Assembly (NCBI GenBank): GCA_026686845.1
Contig: JAIVEN010000002.1
Span: forward strand, 37,093,001 to 37,157,000
Origin: Adenanthera pavonina
Lineage: Eukaryota > Streptophyta > Magnoliopsida > Fabales > Fabaceae
Direction: 5' to 3'
Length of the DNA: 64,000 bases
The notes under the pieces: generated by a model
What the model saw: the letters and a program-made list of their open reading frames with translations, nothing else
What the model was told of the DNA's origin: nothing
Database searches by the model: none
Made by a program: the position numbers and the translations under genes
Shown: piece by piece, positions 21,573 through 30,886 of the stretch
How the letters are laid out: every line of letters starts with the position of its first letter
Position numbering within the stretch: position 1 is the stretch's first letter

Positions 21573-23790
21573 CTTATGGGCCCATCAAACAACAAAGACA
21601 AGGTCACCCATATGCCCAAGTACCTAGTAACCTAATAAATCAGTCATGTCTAATGCAGAAATACAAGAAAGAAGCCATGGAATTAAGTGGGTGGCTCAAG
21701 TGATAGAATAAGGGCTAGGCATGACTTGCAAGAGTTTGGAGCGGAGCATGGAGAGCTTGGAAGACTTGATCAAGGTGCTGTAAAGCCCAAGCTTAAGTGA
21801 GATCACCAACTCCAAAATATAAGTTTCAGATCCAAGCCCAATAGGAGCTCATTGAAGGAGGTTACTTAAAATATCATGTGCTTCATTAAAAGAGCATGTG
21901 ACTTAGACATTAATGGGCTTAATTAATGTTAATTTCGTTTTTATTAATTATGGGCTGAGTTTTACTAATTAATAAAGCCCAATTAGTTAAATAGTAGTCT
22001 TTTTGATGGCCCACCTTGTAAATAAACATGTCATGTGTCAAACATGTGATTTCATTAATGTGTTGGCATGTTTATAAGGGCTTAAGTATTATTTTATTAT
22101 TTTCTTATGAATTTTCGTTATTTTATTTTAGGGTTTTATTTTACTAGTTTCCTAGGTCCAATAGGAGTGTTGTTTGGGCCTAAAGTCTCCTAATCCTATT
22201 AGGATTACTTGAGCCCAAATTAATTAGGGTTTCTAAGCTTATTAGGTTAGATTTAACCTTGCCTATTTAAGGCTAACTTTCATGTACGTTTTTCAAGATT
22301 TGAATGATTAAAGTTTCAGACTTTTGTGAGTTTCCTCTTGCGATTCTTTGAGTGCTAGAGAGAATACTATGACTTATCAAGGAATTGGTCAATCCTTATG
22401 GCGTCATCGGAACTAGGGTTCAAGAGACCGGTTCTCTTGGGTTCTAATTCACCTCGACCAACATATCTTTTGTGTTTTCTTCTTGCTGTTTCCATTTTTC
22501 AATTTTCGTTTCCTTGCAATTGCAACGATCCGAGTGTCATTCGTTCCAAGTGGGTTCTTTGGATTGATTCCATAAGGGTTCACTTATCATCAAGCTTTTT
22601 TCATAATTCAATACATTATACACACACACACTCATGCTTCTCTACCTTATCTGTATAAGCCAAACAAACACATGCCTAGTAAGTTGGCCTCTAAAATAGT
22701 TAAATTTTCTATGCTTGAAAAAGTTTGTATCTTTTTTAACATTTTGTGGGGTAGATGACACGTAGATTTGCACCATCTAGAGGAAGTGGACGTAGGTGTG
22801 GTTTTTGTGGCCTTGCATTGCTGTAACTAGCTACATATTACCTAATACACTCAGATTGTATGGTGACAATGGGCTTCTTCATAAAAAGCTAATATACTCT
22901 CTAATAGAGACTTATATGCATACATGCTTCCTTATCACTTAGTTGTCAATAAATAAAGCTTATAAGCATGGGAAAAAGTCTGTTCCTAAATTCTCCACAT
23001 CTTCAACAACATGACAAAACTTCATATCTATCTATCTCCTGCAGCTTCTGCAACATATTATACAGAAAGCTCTGACCCCATTGTCTCCACTTACTACTCC
23101 TAAAACAGCTTCAAGTCAAACAATGAAACTCATGACACTACCCCAAAATACAGTCCCCTGTTTCTTGGCTTGTTTTCAATTTCATCTGAGATAGCCGCTT
23201 TCTAGTTTAGATTTTAATTGTTGGTGACTATGTTAATGATGTTATAGCAATTTAAGGTGGCAAGAATTGGGCAAGAAATTTATCTCATATCCAAGTAACA
23301 TATGATCAGAAAAATTATAAAATCGAGCTGTAGAAAAGCAATGAGAAATAGGAATTGCGATAATATACATAGTAATGGGCGTTTTCCAAAAAAAATGAAG
23401 CTGAGGTTTCAGCAATTTCAAGATCCCAAATGTTGTCAACAATGAGAAGAACTAGCATAGAGGTATATACGGAGAGTGGATTGCAAGAGGATTTTACCTA
23501 GAGAAGGAGCTACCAGTTAAGGTTGCAGCTACTAGCATATCAAAGAAGCATATAAGAGACAAAGCCACGAGAAGAAAGGAGGGCGCAGACCGTGGAAGCA
23601 CAAAGCATGGAGGAGAGTGGAAGATGACCCACAAGATGAGATGATAGGATGGAGCATAGAGGAGGAGCCGAGATGAGATGGAGATGGAGATGGAGCTCGA
23701 GGTCTTCAGGGATGTGAGACCAAATGGTGTTTAGGGTTCACGAGTCATTTCAAGTTGTGACTACAAAATGAAGGGAAAATTTTTTTTTAA
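21573..23790. other. CACTA right interior, no gene recognised
   Basis: A short open frame at 22398-22658 lies in sequence that looks like an LTR or leader relic and has no family resemblance. On the minus strand at about 22745-22822 a Pro/Arg-rich open stretch (ARPQKPHLRPLPLDG) follows an AG. It might be a second captured exon, but this is weak. Confidence 0.5.
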
Positions 23791-23809
23791 TTTCATTTGA
23801 ATTTTCGGG

Positions 23810-23972
23810 ATCGGTGATTTAAATAACCTATCCAAAATATGACAAACTAGATCGGTTTCTTAAACAACCAATCTAGAAAGTTTAAACTTAAGAATTTATT
23901 TACAAAAATGCCACTGGTCACACTTTCTAGATCGGTTATTTTTTAATCGATCTAGAATTCAGATGTAAAAAT
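23810..23972. repeat. CACTA subterminal repeats, right
   Basis: The same CTAGATCGGTT words and reverse complements as at the left end recur near 23815, 23853, 23872, 23925 and 23947, often as inverted pairs. They match the left subterminal set and confirm that this is the same element's other end. Confidence 0.75.
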
Positions 23973-23990
23973 GTGTTTTTTATACAAATG
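23973..23990 (-). repeat. CACTA right terminal inverted repeat, degenerate
   Basis: GTGTTTTTTATACAAATG matches the reverse complement of the left terminus at 11 of 18 positions and keeps the outer TG. It is followed by TSD TTA at 23991-23993. Confidence 0.8.
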
Positions 23991-24215
23991 TTAACAACAA
24001 ATAGGAACCTTACAAATTAAAATTCTTTTCAAAAACCATAGAAATAAATTACTACTGATACTTCTTAACATTGCACTTTATATTCCCTAAAGTTATTACT
24101 TGATCATGTTGATGTTATAAAAATATTTTTAAATATATTATTGCAATTAGATAAAAATATATATTCATGACATTGGAAAAGAAGATATTATTAGTTTAGG
24201 AAACAAAATCAGTGA
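23991..24215 (+). repeat. Duplicated ACO 3' flank, part 2 (right of the CACTA insertion)
   Basis: This segment is co-linear with 7969 to about 8190. Shared words include ACCATAGAAATAAATTACTA, AACATTGCACTTTAT, AAAGTTATTACTTGATC and TTATAAAAATA. Similarity fades after about 24215. Confidence 0.85.
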
Positions 24216-25664
24216 TGTGAAATCAAGGGGTGGCCCAATCTTCACGGGTAGGATGAAATTGAGATAAAAGATGGTTCAAGACTTGACAGAAGCAAATAGC
24301 CAACCGATATTATGGAAACGTGATGTGAAACATAGCTTGAGTGGAAGATGTGATTATTGAACCTCCAACCATATTGAAATTTTCCAAAATTAGTTTCTTT
24401 CCTTTAATTCTAACCCTCACTTTATGTTACACAAAATAAATGGAATGAATGTGTGTTGATGCACTTAGATTGTTACCTATTTTATTCCCCATAATTAAGC
24501 ATTTTTAACCTGAGATTTTGGCTAATTTTGGGATTTTTAGATATTTTCATGATTTTAGCAAAATTTTTTATTTGATAAATTTTGGATCTAATTTTTTGCC
24601 AATATGTTCATTTTGTATTTATAATGAGCTCATAAAACTTTCAGGGCTTAGTTCTTTTTATCTTGTCTGATATTTGTTAATATTGTGATTCTGTGACAAA
24701 TCGAGTCTTATCAGGTGAGTAAATCTGATATTTAGGTTAGAAGACTTTTGGAGGCCATTCTAGTTATTTCAAAGAGAAGGGCAAAATTATCTTTCCAAGT
24801 AGTGATGATGTGGCAATTTTAATCCATGTCATCAACTCTTTTGTCCACCATTGCTCCACCTATGCCCTAGAAGTCCACATAACCATCCACATCATTAAAC
24901 CCACTACATCTCATACTCATTAAAACATGTCATCAACTTTCTTCTTTTCAACTGGTCCACATCACCATCCTTGTAACACATCATCATTCGACCCCTTTCA
25001 AACGCTAATACCCTGACACCTCATACTCATTAATATTTTTAGTGCCCATTCTTCATTCTAAGATAGCCACCACACTCTTTCATTTTGAAGTTTTAACCAT
25101 TGCCCATCTTCCATTTCTCATTCGTCTCCTCCATTTTTTTTTCAACCCCCTACCATTTTTCAACCTTCTCCTATCATTCATAGCAACGTCTAGTTGGCAG
25201 CCACCCTCCCTCGTCACCTTCTCTTTCCGTCTCTAACTCTCTCTCCACCATCCTCCACCATTTCACCTACTACCTAGTGTTACCATGTCATTTTTGCCCT
25301 CTCCACTATCCCTACCTTCTCTTCACCCATCTTACGCCACCTTTCCATCTCTTCTCCATTTGGTCAAAATTTTCAAGCAAGAGGAGTCAAAGAAGTGTAT
25401 GTTATGGGTTGATTCATTTCCATCTACACTATCTTCAAGTTAAGCAACTACCATCTCCATTCTTACATGCTCATGGCTGAAGGATTTCATGGATCTTCTT
25501 CTTGTTAATTTAGTCCAAATGAGGGAGTAATTTCTTGGTGGATCAACTATGGAGGGAGGCAAGGAGCTTGGGCTTGGAGCTTATGGGAACTAATTTGATG
25601 TTTAGGATGTTTTCTAAATTTTCCTCTTCTTATTTCTTCAATTTTCATTTGAGTTTAATCTGTG
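24216..25664. other. Non-coding spacer between CACTA and element A
   Basis: No gene was recognised. From about 24436 the sequence looks like relic LTR-type DNA. The stretch 24850-25480 is strongly pyrimidine-rich on the + strand and gives short meaningless open frames. Element A inserted into this DNA at 25665, and the same DNA resumes at 49428. Confidence 0.5.
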
Positions 25665-25669
25665 GTTTA
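25665..25669 (+). repeat. TSD GTTTA, left copy (element A)
   Basis: Matches 49428-49432 exactly and proves that the outer LTRs belong to one insertion. Confidence 0.9.
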
Positions 25670-27384
25670 TGTTAGCAAGGCTGACTTCCCAAGAGGGGGG
25701 GTGAATTGGGAAGATTGAAATTTTTCTGCACAAAGTAAAGCAAGTGAAGATATCATAGTATAATGAAAACAATGTGTAAAACAGAGCAAGCTGAAAAGTA
25801 GAGACAAGGAGAAGAAAACTCAGTGATTTATCCTGGTTCGGTCTATCCACTTGACCTACATCCAGTCCCCAAGACACCTCTTGAGATTTATCCACTATCC
25901 AGCAAGAATTTCAACGGGCTTCTTGCTAAAGCCACAGTACATGAGTATGCTCTGTTCTGAGCTCTCTCAAACTCTCTAAGCACTTTCTCTATGTGCTTCC
26001 CAATCCCCTTGTGAATACCCCTCACAAGTAAATCTATCTTCCAGATGAAGAGTAGATTGTTTACAAATGAATAACTCTCTTGAATAGAGTAGATATGAAG
26101 GTTTAAGTACAAATAATGAAGTTGGAAGGGTAAAAGCTTTTGAGATGAAGATTCAGCAGAAAATCGGTATATACAAGTTTGATTCGTTACCCACAACTTC
26201 AAATGATGTTGTATTTATAGATTTAGGTCTCAAATATCCGTTAGAGACTAAATCTATCAGTTGGGGAAGTTATCCAACGGTTACTCTGAAAAACTATCCG
26301 TTTACCAACCGCATTTAATGTTTCTGACATACAGAAATTCGAATTTTAGTTGGCCAACAGACGAATTTCGAGGGAACCGAAGGTTAAAGCTTCCAACGTT
26401 AAAATACGAAGTTCGTTTGTCCATAGAGTGAAATTCGAATTTTGAAACTTATAAAATATTTTCACAATGTGACATACGAATTTTCAAGAAGAAAGTTTTT
26501 CTGTAAATCGTGAACAGTGTTTTTCAATTTTCTACAGTACCCTCGAAATTCGAATTTTGGATGCCCAAAATTCGTCTGTCCATTGAACGTTCAAAGAGGC
26601 ACAGTAGTTCACTTTCTTTGAAATTCGAATTTTGGCAGAGTGAAATTCGTCTGTCAGAGACCAGTTTTGAGACTTAAATCATTCTTGATCTCAGATGAAC
26701 TTTATCAAACTTTCAGACGAATTTCTTCTATTTTTCTCAAGTTTTGTTTTGTCTAAAATTTGAATTTTGAAGGAGTGAAATTCGAATGTCACAAAGTAGC
26801 TCCTTTGACTCAGATGAAAATTCGCATGTTGCTAAGTCAAAGTTCGTCTGTCAGAGAGCATTTTTCAAACTTAGTTTCTCCTTGATTTCAGATGAACTTT
26901 AGCATAGTTTCAGACGAATTTCTTTAGTTTTCACAAATTGCATTTTGTCTGAAATTCGAATTGTGAAGTTCGTCTGTCACAAAAATGCTTCTTTCAGACT
27001 TGATGAAAATTCGAATTTTGAATGACCAAAATTCGTCTGACAGAGGGACGCGTCTCCAGACTTATTCAGTTTTAGCTCGAAATTCGAATTTCCAAAAGTA
27101 AAGTTCGAATTTCCAACTTGACAGTTCAGTTATACTTCCAAACTTCGTCTGTTTGTGAGTATTTTTCAAATAAGTAACGATTTAACTTCAAATCAAGGTT
27201 TGAAAATGTCTTTTTCTCAAATCAAAATCTTTTACCCAATCTAAACAAAAACTAAAGATCCTACAAAAGATCTAATAGCGAATACTCAGAAAATCTTCAC
27301 TTGAAACAGCTTTGATCTCCTTTGATATCTTCAATCCAAGCTCTTGAGTGTTGGTTTGGAATCATCAAAACTCTTGATCCAACA
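25670..27384 (-). repeat. Element A 3' LTR
   Basis: 1715 bp, starting TGTTAGCAAGG and ending GATCCAACA on the + strand, so TG...CA on both strands. The minus-strand TATAAATAC is at 26212-26220. U3 (about 26336-27160) holds about nine TTCGAA and nine CAGACGAA/TTCGTCTG words. Confidence 0.93.
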
Positions 27385-27400
27385 TTCTCCCCCTTTTTGA
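27385..27400 (-). promoter_or_regulatory. Polypurine tract of element A, with nearby extra copies
   Basis: On the minus strand TCAAAAAGGGGGAGAA abuts the 3' LTR and would prime plus-strand DNA synthesis. Similar tracts lie at 27453-27464 (TTGAGGGGGAGC) and 27781-27795 (CCAAAAAGGGGGAGA). The last is inside the additional ORF, where it encodes AKKGE. Multiple GGGGGAG tracts are a recognised Sirevirus feature. Confidence 0.85.
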
Positions 27401-27682
27401 TGATGACAAAACAACTCACAAACTGGATTAGTACTTGGGTTTGCTTACACAAGCTCCCCCTCAACATATGCATTACAGTTCATAAGATATCATTTTCAAC
27501 AGATTAAGTGAAGAGATTCAAAGCCCAAAACATTGCAACCAAGAACATAATTCATTTAATCAAATTGTTTCAATACATATTTCAATTTAAGATCAGTTCT
27601 CAAAACATAAAGAATAACAAAACATAAGGAATAATCATCAAACAAGATACAACAGGAAGGTTCAGCCTAAGATCTAAAACAA

Positions 27683-29890
27683 TCATTTCTTCTTTGGCTT
27701 AGACTTCTTGCTGTATGTCTTTCCTTTCCCAGATAACTCAGCAGATCTTCCAGCTTGCTTAGTCCCAGTTTGCTTTATCTTCTCCCCCTTTTTGGCATCA
27801 TCAGAAAGCCCAACAAAATCCATTGGAGGAGGAATCTGAGAAATAGGAACAGTACGAAGAGGGACAGGAGCAAAAGGAATCTCTGGCTGGGTTGATGCCG
27901 CAGGCTCAGGGCTAGGTTCTTCATCTTTACTATCATCAGAGACCTCAAGCAGCTCTTGCATTTCCTATCTTGAAATAGCTAGTCGAGCTCTCTGTTCCTC
28001 TGACAGCCCATAAGCAGCAAGAGAAGGAGAGGCTGGTTCAGGAGGAGGAAACATTTCTTCAAGCCTTCTCCTTTGAGCTAGCAGAAGGGCATTGTGAGCA
28101 ATAGCAGCAAAGTCAATAACAGGCACAATGCTCCTTTCCTCATTGAGTGCAGCTTACATAAATGGTGAAGCAGATATGGATGCTATTAGCTGCTCAACTT
28201 GCTCAGACTCTTGGGTGGAAAGGATAGAGTCATGAGCAACTGCTTCACTATGCTCAATTGGGCTTGTTTCCTGCAGACCCTCTTCCTCCACGCCATAGTC
28301 CAAGGGTGGACCAGGACTTACCTCATTGCTGGAGGCCTTTGGCGTGCCAGTTGGTTCAGTCTCTTGCATACCAACACCAGGGATAGGAGAATCCAGCTCA
28401 AAAGGACTTGGAGGCACAGGAGATGGGGACAGAGTAGGCTCAGGAACACCAGGCTGAGGTGGAGCTGAAGTGGTAGGAATTGCATTTCTAATCTCTTCAT
28501 AAGCATCAGCTACCACTTTCATATTCACAGCCAACTGATGGATCTGATCTTGCAGGTGAGCAAATTTGGCATTTTGCTCATCCCTAATGCTGAGAATGAG
28601 TGTTGACAGATTGTCAAACAGCTCAGTGATCTTAGTTGGCTTGGCTCGAGAGGAGGGAGTGGAAGGAGGGTGAGTAGGCCTGGATGGAGATGGAATAGGC
28701 TGAGAAGACTGAGGTACAGATCTGCCAGGAGCCTCAGGGGTGCCTTCTTGTTGGAGGGATGCATCAGCAACAAAGAACAAATCTTCAGATTTTCCTGCTC
28801 CCTTTCCAACCCAATGAACTTCATCTCTTTCATTGCCCATCCTTTGCAATTCTTCTTCTTTGAAGGCCTCAGTGAGCTTCCCTTTCCCCTTTTCAATGTG
28901 CTGAATCCTAGCATGCTGCAGGATTCTTGAAATAATTGCTGCATAGAGGAGTGTGGAATCTTTCCTCTGATCCCTTGCCTTTATCATACGCTGGAGAATG
29001 ATATGACCCATATTGATCAGCTTCCCACGTATAATGGCAGTCATCACATGAGCCTCTGCCCTTGTTATCAAATTGAAGCTGCCACCCTTGTTGAATATGA
29101 TCCTGGACACTATGTAGTGCAAGATCCTTACTTGTACACTGAGATCTGTGGGCTTCAACAGATTTATTGGGGGCCTATTCTCCCTTCTTCTGAATAAGGT
29201 GTCCAAGATGGTGCTTTCTTTGTAATTCAGAAAGGAGCCACCTTCCTCATCAGCTGTACTAGCCTCATCCATATATCCAGAGGCTGTGATGTCAATTTTC
29301 AGCCCATCTTGTCCTGGGATTTCCAGCACCTCATTGATTGTTTCATCAGCAAGCCAAATGGTCCTTGATCTCAAGGTGACCTCCCATTTCCTTTTCTTAC
29401 TGTTATATTTAAGAGAGGCATACCAAGTCTTCACTACCTCATCATCATATTTTTCAGCAATTTCCAACAGATTTCTATATTTTATCAACCATATTGCAGT
29501 ATCAAACTTGTTGGATATCAGAAATTGCTCCATATGTACACAGTGAGGCTTGATTACCTTTTTGTTGGAGAACTTGGTAGTGTACTCTTCTTGAATCTCT
29601 GGGGTGCTCCACAGTGGCAGTGTAGTCAATTCAAACTCTCCAGATTCAGTAGAGGAAGAGGAAGCCACAACTGCAGTATCAGCCAAAGGAACTGCAGATT
29701 TTGAAGATGAGGACCCAGCTTTCTGAGATTCTGACTTGGATGATGATTTTTGGCGTTTGGAAGGAGTAGCTTTATCGGGTTTGGCCTTTCTCTTGGATTT
29801 CTCTCCTTCCTTTGTAGCATATTAAGATTTGACCGTCCTTTTTGGCCGAGTTCCAGCTTGTCCTGTTCCAGGAATCTTTACTCTCGCCAT
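27683..29890 (-). pseudogene. Element A additional ORF downstream of pol (env position), broken
   Basis: The frame starts at MARVKIPGTG (29890) and ends in a basic tail (SKKSKPKKK) at 27683. It is stopped by TAA at 29822-29824 (Gln in B), TAA at 28154-28156 (Gln in B) and TAG at 27965-27967 (also in B; Gln in C). The N-terminus is Lys/Ser-rich. The middle (WSTPEIQEEYTTKF, TIWLADETINEVLEIPG, RILHYIVSRIIFNKGGSFNL, GKLINMGHIILQRMIKARD) resembles the domain called putative plant transposon protein. A Pro-rich linker and an acidic region follow. I see no signal peptide or membrane segment, so despite its env position it is unlikely to be an envelope glycoprotein. Function unknown. Confidence 0.8.
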
Positions 29891-30080
29891 TTCTTGGTTG
29901 AATGATGCAGAAAGTGGCTGAGAAGAGATCTAAGGGATGCAAAAGGAAGTTTAATCGGTGAGAAATGACAGTTTTTGGACAGGAGTTAAGAGGATTGAAG
30001 AGAGAATCAGAACAGACTTGGAGGAGTTACAAATAGGGTTGCGTCTGTTCTGTGGGAAACCGTCGGTTTTAACGCATGTA

Positions 30081-30600
30081 ACCGTCTGACAGACGAATTT
30101 TGAGGGGTCAAAATTCGAACTTCGGGCAGTTACAAGTTAAACCGTTCAGCACTTCTTACTGACAGACGAATTTTCATCTTGAAAGTTCGTCTGACAGAGG
30201 CTTGAGACAATCAATACATACATAACAGACGAATTTTGTTCCGACAAAATTTGAATGTTGAAAAGAAAAACAGCCTCAACAAAACTTCAACCAATAGACG
30301 AATTAAGCATGTAGAGCATCATCTTTCAAGCATTCAATCATCAAGAGCATAATTCAACAGACGAATTTTGAACTGAAACTTCGAATTTTTCAACTTTTAT
30401 AAATATTGTCCATCATTCGTATGTTAAGAAGTAATAATTCGTATAACAGTGATGGACAATCATAACTTTTGAAATTTCTGTTTTTGAAAATTTGAACTTT
30501 CAAGCTTCAACAGACGAATTTCGAGGCATTACCGAGAACTGTTCCAAGACATAACAGGCCAAAGTTCATCTATTGGTCAACCAAAATTCGAATGTTGACC
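30081..30600 (-). promoter_or_regulatory. LTR-like motif cluster between pol and the additional ORF (element A)
   Basis: About six CAGACGAA/TTCGTCTG and three TTCGAA words occur in 520 bases, with related TTCGTA words. The same vocabulary fills U3 of the LTRs, but the surrounding sequence is not an LTR copy. It lies just upstream of the additional ORF start (29890), so a promoter or enhancer role for that ORF is an inference. Confidence 0.5.
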
Positions 30601-30886
30601 ATGTTGACCAGTTCAAAAACACAGATTATCAAAGAAATTCATCTAGCAATCAAACATCATACAAATTTCAACTTTAAAAACTTACAGAATGGATCCAAAC
30701 CTTAGAATAATTATCATTCACTTCATTTTCTGGTTGTTCCAATCTGGAGTACTCCAATCTTTCAAACTTTTAGCCATTGATTTTCACAAGGAGCACCTGC
30801 AACTATACTAAAACATACTCCGATGCTCAAGTTAGAATAAATTCTAGTATTAAAAATTCTAAAGACAGAATTTGCACAGAAATGAC

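Larger units (their letters stand above)
9290..23990 (-). mobile_element. CACTA (En/Spm) DNA transposon, decayed, with nested solo LTR
   Basis: The left end begins CACTACTACACTGAACAC (9290-9307). The right end GTGTTTTTTATACAAATG (23973-23990) is its inverted repeat at 11 of 18 positions. The 3-bp TSD TTA flanks it at 9287-9289 and 23991-23993, the hallmark of this superfamily. Removing the element restores continuity with the ACO 3' flank, as seen in the unoccupied paralogous site near 7970. Inside are two minus-strand genes of autonomous CACTA type (transposase and accessory/Ulp1), both broken by stops, and a GASA-like fragment. The length is 14.7 kb, or about 13.0 kb without the solo LTR and its duplicated 5 bp. 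It is almost certainly immobile. Confidence 0.92.

Noticed and set aside
22398..22658. 86-codon + strand open frame with a hydrophobic stretch
   Set aside because: No family resemblance. It lies in non-coding CACTA interior, and the hydrophobic run comes from T-rich DNA. No promoter or splice context was seen.
23242..23442. Minus-strand hydrophobic open frame as a possible signal-peptide exon for the GASA-like fragment
   Set aside because: No GASA leader features or clean cleavage site, no matching splice donor, and 1.7 kb from the GASA exon. Not supportable.
25042..25480. Two + strand open frames in pyrimidine-rich DNA
   Set aside because: Low-complexity composition explains them; no domain and no conservation with anything else in the window.
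25888..26202. A 102-104-codon open frame on the sense strand of the LTRs, also at 16828-17136, 35256-35564 and 47925-48239
   Set aside because: Its apparent start is TTG rather than ATG, element B's 5' LTR copy is shortened, and repetition follows simply from LTR identity. There is no recognisable domain.
28199..28468. Plus-strand open frames opposite the additional ORF, and similar ones opposite gag and pol
   Set aside because: Shadows of the minus-strand retrotransposon genes. They lack independent start context and vary with the sense frame.
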